64,000 bases of DNA from Limosilactobacillus secaliphilus. Lineage in GTDB: Bacteria > Bacillota > Bacilli > Lactobacillales > Lactobacillaceae. Below are positions 25,787 to 34,721 of this stretch, piece after piece; position 1 is the stretch's first letter, and each line of letters begins with the position of its first letter. The notes under the pieces are model-generated. The model made no database searches, had not been told where the DNA came from, and worked only from the letters and a program-made list of their open reading frames with translations. A program made the position numbers and the translations under genes. The stretch covers positions 124,001-188,000 of the forward strand of contig NZ_JQBW01000004.1 of the NCBI RefSeq assembly GCF_001437055.1, given 5' to 3'.

Positions 25787-26323
25787 ATGAATTTTGTTGC
25801 GATGGACTTTGAAACCGCTAATGCCAAACGCTACAGTGCGTGTTCTTTAGCATTGACGATTGTTAGAAACAACCACATTGAAGACGAATTTTATTCCCTC
25901 ATCAACCCGGGAGTGCCTTTTAGCTGGCGCAACATCCAGGTTCACGGCATCCATTCCCGGGACGTGGCCGATGCACCGACTTTTCCCGAAGTCTGGCAGC
26001 ACATTCAGCAGTTTTACGTTCCTGACAAATTGGTCATCGCCCACAACGCGACGTTTGACAACAATGTCTTAAAGGCAACGCTGGAACACTACGGCATCCA
26101 GCCCCCAGCCTACCAAAGTTTAGACACATTGCGGACCAGCCGCCGTTTGTTGCCCCAGCTAGCCAACCACAAGTTGAATACGGTTGCGGACGCCTTGCAG
26201 ATTGACCTCCACCATCACCACAACGCTTTAGACGACGCTCAGGCGTGTGCCGATATCCTGATTTATCAAGCTCAACATTTTGGCAAACAGAAACTCCTGC
26301 CTTTCATCAAGATGCAGGGCTAA
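25787..26323 (+). CDS. DnaQ-like 3'-5' exonuclease
   Basis: 178 residues containing one exonuclease domain. ExoI is MDFETAN (Asp8, Glu10). ExoII is around AHNATFDNNVL (about 84-94). ExoIII is HHNALDDAQACADIL (about 145-160), with the His and Asp of the DEDDh type. It is short and lacks helicase or BRCT domains, so it is a free-standing exonuclease of the DNA polymerase III epsilon type, acting in DNA or RNA end processing. Single gene between divergent murB and convergent GNAT genes. Confidence 0.9.
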   Translation: MNFVAMDFETANAKRYSACSLALTIVRNNHIEDEFYSLINPGVPFSWRNIQVHGIHSRDVADAPTFPEVWQHIQQFYVPDKLVIAHNATFDNNVLKATLEHYGIQPPAYQSLDTLRTSRRLLPQLANHKLNTVADALQIDLHHHHNALDDAQACADILIYQAQHFGKQKLLPFIKMQG

Positions 26324-26344
26324 TATTACAGCTAATAAACACAG

Positions 26345-26383
26345 ACGGACCTCAAAGTGATCACCACTTTGGGGCCCGTTATT
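26345..26383. terminator. Hairpin between converging genes
   Basis: CCTCAAAGTG (26350-26359) pairs with CACTTTGGGG (26365-26374), with an outer ACGG/CCGT pair. T runs are weak. It lies between the exonuclease and GNAT genes and probably serves both. Confidence 0.55.
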
Positions 26384-26385
26384 GT

Positions 26386-26892
26386 TTACTCTGTCTGGCG
26401 CTTAATTTGCATCATGATCGCCGTCTGCAATTGACCGCGCGAATCTTCGGCCTGCCTTCTGCCAACTTCTTTAAAGCCCAGTCGCTGGTAGATGGCATAC
26501 GCCCGTTCGTTATCGGCGAAAACATCAAGCTTGATGCTGGGCAAGGAACTGAAATGATTGAGCCAATAAACAGCCTCATCGACCAGCATTGTGCCGATGC
26601 CATTGTGCCAATAGTCCTTTAAGATGGCCACACCAAGTTCGCCTTGACCATCCGCAGCCGGCGTCACCGTCAAAATGCCCACTGGCAATTGACCAACCAT
26701 GGCCAAAAGCACGATAGCATCATCACGATCGCTCAACTGATCCAAGTCGGCCCGGGCCTTCTCTTTCGTCATCGATTGCAGATGGGCAATCAGCACCACA
26801 TTGCTTTCGGTTTGCAATTGCTTTAACAAATCCAGGACGGCCGGTCCATCGTCAACCGTTGCCGTTTTCATACTTACGATTTCGTCGCTCAT
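26386..26892 (-). CDS. GNAT-family N-acetyltransferase
   Basis: 168 residues with the GNAT fold. The acetyl-CoA loop is around LKDYWHNGIGTMLVDEAV (about 92-109), and the last part, NERAYAIYQRLGFKEVGRR, is typical of the family's C-terminal motif. Substrate unknown; the family includes ribosomal-protein and small-molecule acetyltransferases. The ATG overlaps the end of tsaE by 41 bp, and GGAG lies seven bases upstream, so translation is probably coupled. Last gene of the ung-pta-tsaE-GNAT cluster. Confidence 0.88.
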   Translation of the reverse strand: MSDEIVSMKTATVDDGPAVLDLLKQLQTESNVVLIAHLQSMTKEKARADLDQLSDRDDAIVLLAMVGQLPVGILTVTPAADGQGELGVAILKDYWHNGIGTMLVDEAVYWLNHFSSLPSIKLDVFADNERAYAIYQRLGFKEVGRRQAEDSRGQLQTAIMMQIKRQTE

Positions 26893-27343
26893 TCAATTGC
26901 TCCAATACTTCTTTGAAATGCTGGCCATGGGCGGTTAACTGCAGCTGCCGCTGGTTCTCCACGTCGGTCCGTTTGAAGGTGATGGCCAAGTAGTCATCCG
27001 GCAGTTCATCTTCGGCAAATTGCGCCCATTCAACGACCGAGACGCCATCACCGTCAAAGTATTCGTCCAGGCCCAGATCTTCGGCCCCGCCATCTTCCAG
27101 ACGGTAAACGTCCATGTGGTACAGGGGTAGACGACCGCCATGATACTCACGAATAATGGTGAAGGTAGGGCTGCGCACCAGGTCATGGATGCCCAAGCCT
27201 TGCGCTAAGCCCTTGGTGAAGGTGGTCTTTCCTGCACCAAGGTCACCATTTAAGACGATCACATCACCGGCCTGCAATAAAGGTGCCAGCTGACGGCCTA
27301 GTTCAATGGTTGCTTCACGACTATTGAGAGAATAAGTAATCAT
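26852..27343 (-). CDS. tsaE: tRNA threonylcarbamoyladenosine biosynthesis ATPase TsaE
   Basis: 163 residues. The P-loop GDLGAGKTTFTKG lies at about 34-46, with the conserved SPTFTIIREY and HMDVYRLE segments after it. TsaE is the ATPase that resets the TsaB-TsaD complex in t6A37 tRNA modification. Its start is one base after the pta stop. The C-terminal tail (NERRNRKYENGNG) is encoded within the overlap with the GNAT gene. Confidence 0.95.
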   Translation of the reverse strand: MITYSLNSREATIELGRQLAPLLQAGDVIVLNGDLGAGKTTFTKGLAQGLGIHDLVRSPTFTIIREYHGGRLPLYHMDVYRLEDGGAEDLGLDEYFDGDGVSVVEWAQFAEDELPDDYLAITFKRTDVENQRQLQLTAHGQHFKEVLEQLNERRNRKYENGNG

Positions 27344-27344
27344 G

Positions 27345-28319
27345 TTACTTCGCCTGCGCTGCAGTGATGATTGCTACCCGGTAGATTTCGTATGGTGAGG
27401 CACCCCGTGACAGGTCAGCGACTGGAGCGTTCAGGCCTTGTAAGATCGGGCCCACAGCAGAGAAGCCACCCAGGCGCTGGGCAATCTTGTAGCCAATGTT
27501 GCCGGCTTCGAGACTTGGGAAGACAAAGACATTAGCGTGTCCGGCAACTGGTGAATTAGGGGCCTTCAACTTGCCGACCGTTGCGTCGATGGCGGCATCA
27601 AATTGGAGTTCACCATCGACTTGCAGTTCAGGAGCCGCTTCGTGAACCAGTTTGTAGGCTTCCTGGACCTTGGTAACCATTGGGCCCTTAGCGGAACCCT
27701 TCGTGGAGAAGCTCAAGAGTGCTACCTTTGGATCGATGCCAAACATTTTGGCGGTTTCGGCACTTTGCTGAGCGACTTCAGCCATCGTTGGGGCGTCTAA
27801 CTCCAGGTTGATGGCACAGTCAGCGAAGATGTAACGCTGATCGCCCTTCTGCATCAGGAAGGCACCACTGATCCGCTTGGTACCAGGCTTGGTCTTGATG
27901 ATCTGCAATGCCGGACGAACTGTGTCACCAGTTGAGTGCACTGCTCCTGAAACCATTCCATCAACTTTGCCCATGTAAACCAGCATGGTGGCAAAGTAGC
28001 TGACGTCCTTGAGCATGGATGCCACTTCTTCAGGGGTATTCTTGCCCTTGCGGCGGTCGTTCAAGCTTTGTTCCATTTCTTGCCGGTCAGCCAGTGGGTA
28101 TTCGGCCGGATCCAAAATCTGCACGCCCGTCAAGTCTAATTGCTGTTGATTAGCCACCTGGGCCACTTCATCACGATTACCCAGCAACAATGGCTTAATC
28201 ATGCCGCTTTTGGCCAGCTTGGTGGCAGCCTCCAAAACCCGGGGTTCCGATCCTTCTGGAAATACAATGGTCTTTGGTGACTGCTTTAATTGATCTTCCA
28301 TCTTTTGAAAAACGTTCAT
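27345..28319 (-). CDS. pta: Phosphate acetyltransferase
   Basis: 324 residues. Interconverts acetyl-CoA and acetyl phosphate. In heterofermenters it also runs towards acetyl-CoA so that alcohol dehydrogenase can reoxidise NADH. Only the catalytic PTA_PTB domain is present, as usual in Firmicutes. Marks include FPEGSEPRVLEAA near the N-terminus, SGAVHSTGDTVRPALQ (about 130-150) and the C-terminal FVFPSLEAGNIGYK. It lies 6 bp after ung and is followed after one base by tsaE. Confidence 0.97.
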   Translation of the reverse strand: MNVFQKMEDQLKQSPKTIVFPEGSEPRVLEAATKLAKSGMIKPLLLGNRDEVAQVANQQQLDLTGVQILDPAEYPLADRQEMEQSLNDRRKGKNTPEEVASMLKDVSYFATMLVYMGKVDGMVSGAVHSTGDTVRPALQIIKTKPGTKRISGAFLMQKGDQRYIFADCAINLELDAPTMAEVAQQSAETAKMFGIDPKVALLSFSTKGSAKGPMVTKVQEAYKLVHEAAPELQVDGELQFDAAIDATVGKLKAPNSPVAGHANVFVFPSLEAGNIGYKIAQRLGGFSAVGPILQGLNAPVADLSRGASPYEIYRVAIITAAQAK

Positions 28320-28325
28320 TATGCA

Positions 28326-29021
28326 CTACTCCTTATCTAATGACACATGTGCCGGCAACTGCCAATCAATTGGCTCCTCACCCATCGCCTTCAAAGCGGT
28401 ATTGGTCCGGGAAAAAGGTCGGGAACCAAAGAAACCGCGGTTGGCTGACAACGGGCTCGGGTGAGCTGACTCCAAAACAATGTTGGTCTTCAAGTTAATC
28501 AAAGACTTCTTCGACTGGGCCGCGCGTCCCCACAAGATAAAGATAACCGGTTCTGGTCGATCAGAAAGAGCTTTAATTGCCGCATCGGTCAGCTTTTCCC
28601 AACCATGTCCGCGGTGCGAAAAGGCTACCCCATCACGCACCGTCAGGACGGAATTCAACAGCAAGACTCCCTGATCTGCCCACTTTTTCAAGTAACCGTG
28701 ATTGACGGGCGGATAGCCCAGGTCGGACTGCAATTCCTTATAAATATTCTGCAATGACGGCGGGACTGGTACTCCCGGCAAAACAGAAAAACTGCAGCCG
28801 TGTGCCTGATGAGGGCCATGGTAAGGGTCCTGGCCCAAAATTACGACCTTCACCTTGCTAAACGGCGTCCACTCAAAGGCCTCAAAAATATGGTGCATCT
28901 CTGGATAGACGGTATGCTGCGAATATTCCTTGATGAGAAACTTGCGTAATTGCTGATAATATGCGGATTCAAACTGGGGCTTCAGTATTGGCCACCAGTC
29001 GTTATGAATAAGTTGTTTCAT
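28326..29021 (-). CDS. ung: Uracil-DNA glycosylase, family 1
   Basis: 231 residues. Removes uracil from DNA. The water-activating motif GQDPYHGP lies at about 66-73 with catalytic Asp68, the uracil-binding NSVL at about 128, and the minor-groove [11 protein letters not shown] at about 192-202. It starts with ATG after GAGGTGG. First gene of a four-gene cluster (ung-pta-tsaE-GNAT), an arrangement seen in several lactobacilli as far as I know. Confidence 0.97.
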   Translation of the reverse strand: MKQLIHNDWWPILKPQFESAYYQQLRKFLIKEYSQHTVYPEMHHIFEAFEWTPFSKVKVVILGQDPYHGPHQAHGCSFSVLPGVPVPPSLQNIYKELQSDLGYPPVNHGYLKKWADQGVLLLNSVLTVRDGVAFSHRGHGWEKLTDAAIKALSDRPEPVIFILWGRAAQSKKSLINLKTNIVLESAHPSPLSANRGFFGSRPFSRTNTALKAMGEEPIDWQLPAHVSLDKE

Positions 29022-29133
29022 GGCGCGCCACCTCGAATCTATTTTACCATAGACACCCTGTCACTTTGCTAAAACTGTTCAATCCGAATGGTTTAGGCTA
29101 GAATATAGGTAACTGAAAAAGGAGGACGTCCTA

Positions 29134-29712
29134 ATGCGAACACTTTACCTGCGTGACCGGGCAACAGACGAATCAACCACGATCATCCACGATTCTAATA
29201 ACAATGCCTGTTACCTGGTTACTGGCAAGTGGGGAATTCGTCACGACGCCCTCTCTTTGTACACGATGCAAGGGACCCTGCTCGCGGAAGTTAAACAGTT
29301 GGGGCTGGGACTGATGCCGAAGTTTGCCCTCTATGCGAATCAACAACGTGTGGGCACGATCGGCAAGACATTAGGCTTCGTGTCCGAGGTGGTTTATATC
29401 CATGGCCTGAACTGGGTGATTGTGGGCAATGCCTTAACGAACCACTACCGCGTCTTCCGCAACACGCAGCAGGTCTTTCAGATGGTTCCCGACCAAGCCA
29501 CCAACGGCTATTACCTGACCATCACCGTCAACCAAGAAGCCGACGAACCTTTGGCGATCTTGGTGGCCTACGTTTTGAATCACTGGGCCCACCGGAAATT
29601 AAAGGCGCCACTACGAGTCCGCCAGTGGGGCTTCAAACATTCAGCCCTGCCTGGAATGGCCACGAGCCTGTATGACCATTGTGCCGATTATTTAAACCAA
29701 TTGCTTAAGTAA
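29134..29712 (+). CDS. LURP-one-related / YxjI-like protein
   Basis: 192 residues. It matches the LOR/YxjI barrel family, with repeated short beta strands such as CYLVTGKWG, LYTMQGTLLAEVKQ and RVGTIGKTLGFVSEVVYIHGLNWVIVG. Family members resemble Tubby-like phospholipid-binding barrels, but bacterial functions are unknown. It has no signal peptide or membrane helix. A GGAGG ribosome site precedes the ATG. Lone plus-strand gene; its end is followed by copy 1 of the double-hairpin repeat. Confidence 0.75.
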   Translation: MRTLYLRDRATDESTTIIHDSNNNACYLVTGKWGIRHDALSLYTMQGTLLAEVKQLGLGLMPKFALYANQQRVGTIGKTLGFVSEVVYIHGLNWVIVGNALTNHYRVFRNTQQVFQMVPDQATNGYYLTITVNQEADEPLAILVAYVLNHWAHRKLKAPLRVRQWGFKHSALPGMATSLYDHCADYLNQLLK

Positions 29713-29743
29713 AACAAAGGGACTATGACATAAGTCCTTTTAT

Positions 29744-29871
29744 ATACATCGAAAGTTAACAGGCGGTACAACAATGGCCCCCAACGTTCTGGCAAAGCAG
29801 AACATTGGGGGCCTATTGTTGCTCGCGGGGGCGTGACTACGAAGCCATTAATAGCTTCTGTCACGCTCCCT
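29744..29871 (+). repeat. Double-hairpin intergenic repeat, copy 1
   Basis: 128 bp nearly repeated in reverse orientation at 52654-52779, about nine positions in ten alike by eye. Hairpin 1 has 16-nt arms (29776-29791 with 29798-29813, one mismatch), further extended by AACAAT/ATTGTT. Hairpin 2 pairs GCGTGAC with GTCACGC and GAAGC with GCTTC (29831-29865). Most differences lie in the hairpin 1 tip, yet both copies still fold. It lies between the ends of the LURP-one gene and smpB and probably terminates transcription. Confidence 0.8.
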
Positions 29872-29876
29872 GTTTC

Positions 29877-30350
29877 TTAATAATGCTTCATAACCCGTTC
29901 AATCTGGCGGTCCTGCTCACGACGCTTGATGGCTTCACGTTTATCATACTCGTGTTTCCCTTGAGCGATCCCCAGCAAGACTTTGGCAAAGCCATGTTTC
30001 AAATACATCTTTAACGGAATGCAAGTGATCCCTTTGTTGGTCAACTCGCCACTGATTCGCTTCAGCTCTTTCTTATGCAGCAAGAGCTTGCGGTTGCGCA
30101 GCGGGTCTTGATTATGGTAAGTACCATTGTCGTACTCACTGATATGAACATTCATGAGCCACAGTTCCCCATTATGAAACTGTGCGTACCCATCCTTTAA
30201 GTTCACCCGGTGAGCACGAACCGACTTAATCTCCGTTCCGGTCAATACCAAGCCTGCTTCATAGGTACTCAACACTGAGTAATCATGACGGGCTTTTTTA
30301 TTTTGTGCAACCAGGTTGGACGCGGTTGGTTCATGTGACTTTTTAGCCAT
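29877..30350 (-). CDS. smpB: SsrA-binding protein
   Basis: 157 residues. Binds tmRNA and carries it into stalled ribosomes; the partner tmRNA is at 4663-5036. The OB-fold core has [16 protein letters not shown] (about 31-46) and the GLAQGK-like loop (here [14 protein letters not shown]). The C-terminal basic tail [14 protein letters not shown] enters the mRNA channel. The ATG at 30350 follows AGGAGG by eight bases. It lies just downstream of rnr, the usual pairing, and RNase R is a known trans-translation partner. Confidence 0.97.
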   Translation of the reverse strand: MAKKSHEPTASNLVAQNKKARHDYSVLSTYEAGLVLTGTEIKSVRAHRVNLKDGYAQFHNGELWLMNVHISEYDNGTYHNQDPLRNRKLLLHKKELKRISGELTNKGITCIPLKMYLKHGFAKVLLGIAQGKHEYDKREAIKRREQDRQIERVMKHY

Positions 30351-30366
30351 CAATCTCGCCTCCTAA

Positions 30367-32721
30367 TTAACGACGACGCTTGCGGATCTTAAAGTCCTTA
30401 TCTCCCCGATGCCGGCTTTGACCACGGTTGATCTGACGGTGATTCCGTGAGCCATTATGACGGCCATCACCGTGAGAATTCCGGTGATCGTTATGCCGCG
30501 AGTTGCCATGCCGTCTGCCACGACCACGTTCACCACGATCATTATGTGGCACGCGCAGCTTGGTGACTGGCGCATCATCCGGGTTGACCAGTTCGAAGTC
30601 GACTTCACGTTGATCCTTGTCAACCCGCAGCAGCTTAACCTTGACTGGTTGCCCAATCCGGAAGATGTGGTGGTGACTGCGACCGACCAGCGCCAGTTGC
30701 TTCTCCACATACTCGTAGTAATCATCATTCATTGCGCTGATGTGGACCAGTCCTTCAACCGTATTCGGCAGCTGGACAAAGAGCCCAAACTTCATGACCG
30801 AACTGACAATGGCGTCAAAGGTTTCGCCAATGTGATCTTCCATGTATTCAGCCTTCTTCATGGAGTCCACATCACGTTCCGTGTCGATCCCCCGACGTTC
30901 GGTAACTGACGTGTGTTCGGCAATTTCCTTCAATTGGTCGCGGTATTTGGCCTTGGCACGTTCACCGGTACCGTGTTCGGCATACCAGCGAATCAAACGG
31001 TGGACCGTATCGTCAGGATAACGCCGAATTGGCGACGTAAAGTGGGTGTAGTATTGTGCACCCAAGCCAAAGTGACCCACTTCTTCGTCTGAGTACTTGG
31101 CCTGTTGCATACTGCGCAGCATCATCACTTGGACCATTTCTTCTTCGGGCGTGCCGGCGACCTTCTTCAGGACGTTCTGCAGCATCTTAGGGTTAACGTT
31201 GTCCAAGTCACCCTTCATCTCAATTCCGAAGACGCTCAGGAATTCGGCAAAGGACTTGATCCTGTCTTGATCCGGCTTTTCGTGGATCCGGTACAAGAAT
31301 GGCACGTGCTTCTTGAAGTAGTGCTCAGCCACCGTTTCGTTGGCAGCCAGCATGAAGGATTCAATCAGCTTTTCGGCCACGCCACGATGCCGCAAACGGA
31401 TATCGGTCGGGTGCCCCTGGTCATCAACAATGATTTCTGCTTCTGGGGCTTCAAAATCGATGGCACCACGGTCATGACGGTGCTTCAGCAAGATCTGGTG
31501 CAATTCGCCCATCGTCTCAAACATTGGAACGAGGTCCTTGTACTGCTCCATCACTTTAGGGTCGTGGTCTTCCAAGATGGCGTTAACTGCCTTGTAGGTC
31601 ATCCGCGCATGCGACTTGATTACACTCGGGAAGATGGCGTGCTTGACGATGTTACCATGGCCATCGATTTCCATTTCACAAGACATTGCCAGCCGTTCCT
31701 CATTGGGGTTCAACGAGCAGATACCGTTGGACAAACGCCGCGGCAGCATCGGGATTACCCGGTCAGTCAGGTAGACCGACGTGCCCCGCTTGAAGGCTTC
31801 CTTGTCTAATGGCGTTCCTGGCTTGACGTAATGGCTGACATCCGCAATGTGGACCCCTAAATGGTAGTGGCCATTCTCCATCTTCCAGGCAACAACGGCA
31901 TCGTCCAAGTCCTTGGATTCGATACTGTCGATCGTGACCAGCGGTTGGTTGGTGATGTCCTTACGCCCCTTCTTTTCCTCTGGGAGGACGTGCAATGGGA
32001 TTGCGTTGGCCTGGTCCATGACCTCTTTAGGAAATTCGTGGGGAACATCATGGGCATAGACAACGGACAGGATATCGATCCCTGGTTCGTCCTTGTCACC
32101 GACAACTTCCAAAACTGGACCCGTCATCACTTCTGGCGACTGGTCAGATGGGTAGGTAGCAATGCTGGCATTGACCACCTCGTTATCTTGCGGGTGCAGG
32201 CCATCATCCGTGACGTAGAAGCGGAAGTTGCTCAGCTTCTTGTCCTTCAAGATCACTTCGCCAATGTAGTTGCCCATGGTCAGGTGCTTGAATTCACCAA
32301 CCACATGGGTGTAATGACGTTCAGTGACCTTAACAACTGCACCTTCAGGACCCTGATCGCTGCCTGGTTGTGCAGCACGGAGGATCTTGACCTCAACTTC
32401 GTCCCCCGTCAGCGCATGCTTCGTGTGATCCGGGTTGACGTAGATATCAGGCAGGTCATCATCATAAGCCACAAAACCAAAGCCCTTGCTGTTACCGTGG
32501 AAAATCCCCGTAATCGTCTTTTGTTGCGGAACGGCCTTGAATTCACCACTATCCGTGACTTCTACTTTGTGTTCCCGTTCCAATTGGGCTAATGCCTGCA
32601 CAATGGGCGTAAAGTCTTGTGCTGAAGGCATCCCCAGGTGACGCGCAATCTTTTCCGCCGACAAACTAATAGGCGCATTATCCTGCAGGGTTGCTATAAT
32701 TTTTGCTTTTAAATCAGTCAT
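30367..32721 (-). CDS. rnr: Ribonuclease R
   Basis: 784 residues. Processive 3'-5' exoribonuclease that degrades structured RNA. In order: an N-terminal helix-turn-helix-like region (1-60), cold-shock domains (about 65-225), the catalytic RNB domain (about 250-580, with VHIADVSHYVKPG and its acidic residues), an S1 domain (about 625-705), then a tail of some 70 residues rich in Arg, His, Asn and Gly. The tail is long and low in complexity and probably binds RNA. It lies between secG and smpB in a conserved lactobacillar order. Confidence 0.96.
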   Translation of the reverse strand: MTDLKAKIIATLQDNAPISLSAEKIARHLGMPSAQDFTPIVQALAQLEREHKVEVTDSGEFKAVPQQKTITGIFHGNSKGFGFVAYDDDLPDIYVNPDHTKHALTGDEVEVKILRAAQPGSDQGPEGAVVKVTERHYTHVVGEFKHLTMGNYIGEVILKDKKLSNFRFYVTDDGLHPQDNEVVNASIATYPSDQSPEVMTGPVLEVVGDKDEPGIDILSVVYAHDVPHEFPKEVMDQANAIPLHVLPEEKKGRKDITNQPLVTIDSIESKDLDDAVVAWKMENGHYHLGVHIADVSHYVKPGTPLDKEAFKRGTSVYLTDRVIPMLPRRLSNGICSLNPNEERLAMSCEMEIDGHGNIVKHAIFPSVIKSHARMTYKAVNAILEDHDPKVMEQYKDLVPMFETMGELHQILLKHRHDRGAIDFEAPEAEIIVDDQGHPTDIRLRHRGVAEKLIESFMLAANETVAEHYFKKHVPFLYRIHEKPDQDRIKSFAEFLSVFGIEMKGDLDNVNPKMLQNVLKKVAGTPEEEMVQVMMLRSMQQAKYSDEEVGHFGLGAQYYTHFTSPIRRYPDDTVHRLIRWYAEHGTGERAKAKYRDQLKEIAEHTSVTERRGIDTERDVDSMKKAEYMEDHIGETFDAIVSSVMKFGLFVQLPNTVEGLVHISAMNDDYYEYVEKQLALVGRSHHHIFRIGQPVKVKLLRVDKDQREVDFELVNPDDAPVTKLRVPHNDRGERGRGRRHGNSRHNDHRNSHGDGRHNGSRNHRQINRGQSRHRGDKDFKIRKRRR

Positions 32722-32763
32722 CGTGTACCTTTCTTCAAAACGTTTTGATAATCATAAATCATC

Positions 32764-32808
32764 CAAAAAGAAAAGCCGAAAATAACCAATCGTTATTCCC
32801 AGCCTCTT
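32764..32808 (-). terminator. Hairpin between secG and rnr
   Basis: AATAAC/GTTATT inner stem and GCC/GGC-type outer pairs (32774-32804). On the minus strand it is followed by TTTTCTTTTTGG. It probably ends the secG transcript in part. Confidence 0.65.
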
Positions 32809-32814
32809 TTAAAA

Positions 32815-33057
32815 TCATTTGTGTGTCGAAACAAATACCAATGCCAGCGCCAAAATGAAAAACAGCGCTCCAACAATGGTAGTAACAATCTGCATCACCG
32901 CTTCAAAACCACGGGCCTTTTTCCGGGAGAACAAGTCTCCGGCACCACCGTTCAAAGCAGACATTGCATCATTGTCGTTTTTAGCTGGCTGCATCATTAC
33001 ACAAGCAATTAAAACGACACAGTCAATTAAAAAGAGGGTCATTAATGTATTTTGCAA
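32815..33057 (-). CDS. secG: Preprotein translocase subunit SecG
   Basis: 80 residues with two hydrophobic helices (about 2-22 and 55-76) and the conserved cytoplasmic loop containing LNGGAGDLFSRKKARGFE. It joins SecY and SecE in the protein-export channel; the motor SecA is encoded at 59228-61591. Located just before rnr, as in many Firmicutes. Confidence 0.94.
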   Translation of the reverse strand: MQNTLMTLFLIDCVVLIACVMMQPAKNDNDAMSALNGGAGDLFSRKKARGFEAVMQIVTTIVGALFFILALALVFVSTHK

Positions 33058-33119
33058 TGGTGTGCCTCCTATTTAACGTGACATATCTTTTAAATAATAG
33101 CATATTTGTTCATTAATAT

Positions 33120-34676
33120 CTAGCGGCCTGCATCATGAGCGGCGTGGTTAATCACCTGCTGGTTGGCAAGGTGCTGCTCACCAGTTAACTGCAGAACCAA
33201 TGTGTCGCCCGCTTGCAGCTCGGTGTCACCATGTGGAACCAGCTGCTGTTCACCACGATAGATGCCCATCACCAGACTGCCTTGGGGCCAATCGAAGTCG
33301 CTAATCCGAGCACCGTCCAATTGGGAACCGGCATAAACCGTAGTCGTCATCTGGGTCATTCCGGTCAACTCTTCTGATGGCCGTTTGCCCAACATGTTGT
33401 ACATCATTTCGGCGTATACCGGACGACCGTTCAACAGATCATCCACCACATAGGCCGTCACCGCAACGACGGCTAATGGCATCAAGTGGGCCAAGGATCC
33501 GACCATTTCCGTAATCAATAAGATTGCCGTAAATGGTGCCTTAGAAATGCAGGCGAAGTAACCGGCCATCGCATAAATGGCGTAATTAGCCAAATAGGTT
33601 GCCGGAACCAGGCCCAGGCTGGCCAGCAAGGTACAGAAGGCGGCCCCAATCACCGCTCCCAAAGTCAGGATCGGTAAGAAGATGCCCCCGGCCATTTGTG
33701 AACCATAGCTAATCATCGAGAAGACGAAACGCAGGATGAAGAGCCCGATAATCATTAACATCGGCAGCTTCAAGCTTGGCAGGGCGACAATCAGCTGGTT
33801 GCCACCGCCCAGCGTGATAGGCGCAAACCAGGCAATCGGGATGACCAGCAGAAACGGTACAACTGGGTACCAGGCTGGCTTGAACCACCGCACCTTCTTA
33901 AACCAATTGTTTTGATTCAGGATGACGACTTGGTAGAGACGCCCCAAAACACCCAGGACCAGGCCCATCAGAATCAACGCCCAGTACTGGTTGACTGGGA
34001 AGTATAACTGGTGAATGACATCCAGGTCAGGCTTCAAACCAAAGACCAGCATGCCGACCCCGTTAGCTGATAAAGCGGAAATGAAGACCGATAACCAGAT
34101 CAATGGTGAAAAATTATGATAGATTTCTTCCAAAACGAACATTGAACTAGCAATCGGAGCGTTAAAGGCAGCTGACAGACCCGCCGCAGCACCAGATGCA
34201 ATGCCCACGCGGCGTTCGATCGGCGTGACCTGCCACATTTCAGCATAGCCTTGACCAATCGTGGCCCCAAGTTGAATCGAGGGTCCTTCACGTCCTAAAT
34301 ACAGTCCGGAACCGATGGCCAGAACCCCGGTGACAAACTTGCGCCAAAGCACCGGCCACCATTTTTCATCAAACTGTCCCGTTAATTGCCCTTCAACCTG
34401 AGGAATCCCTGATCCTTGAATGTCAGGATACTTCTGGGAAACCCAGCCTAAAATGAGAGCCAAGATGACCGAACCAATTGCCCATGGAATGAGCCATAAA
34501 GGATGCACATGAAAGTACTGGTAGGCTTTGATCACAAATGCTAATATTTTTTGGATTAACAAACGAAAGGCGCTCACCATTGCACCGGTGAGCACCCCTA
34601 TTACGATTGCACGGCCAATCTGCCGCAAGTCGTTGTAATGAAGTTTTGCAATAATCTTCCTTTGCACCTTGTTCAC
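33120..34676 (-). CDS. ClC-family chloride/proton antiporter with RCK_C domain
   Basis: 518 residues. The ClC core (about 20-425) has the anion-binding motifs GSGIPQ (about 88), GREGPSIQ with the gating Glu (about 129), and GGIFLP (about 325). A C-terminal TrkA-C/RCK_C domain (about 440-510) follows instead of CBS domains. The gating Glu suggests an exchanger rather than a channel. RCK_C domains bind small ligands, and some bind c-di-AMP, whose synthase is in this window; whether this one does is untested. Transcribed with, or just after, the permease upstream. Confidence 0.9.
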   Translation of the reverse strand: MNKVQRKIIAKLHYNDLRQIGRAIVIGVLTGAMVSAFRLLIQKILAFVIKAYQYFHVHPLWLIPWAIGSVILALILGWVSQKYPDIQGSGIPQVEGQLTGQFDEKWWPVLWRKFVTGVLAIGSGLYLGREGPSIQLGATIGQGYAEMWQVTPIERRVGIASGAAAGLSAAFNAPIASSMFVLEEIYHNFSPLIWLSVFISALSANGVGMLVFGLKPDLDVIHQLYFPVNQYWALILMGLVLGVLGRLYQVVILNQNNWFKKVRWFKPAWYPVVPFLLVIPIAWFAPITLGGGNQLIVALPSLKLPMLMIIGLFILRFVFSMISYGSQMAGGIFLPILTLGAVIGAAFCTLLASLGLVPATYLANYAIYAMAGYFACISKAPFTAILLITEMVGSLAHLMPLAVVAVTAYVVDDLLNGRPVYAEMMYNMLGKRPSEELTGMTQMTTTVYAGSQLDGARISDFDWPQGSLVMGIYRGEQQLVPHGDTELQAGDTLVLQLTGEQHLANQQVINHAAHDAGR

Positions 34677-34721
34677 TCCCTGCTTAATTTACAGTAGTAG
34701 AGTGTAACACATTTAGCGCAA

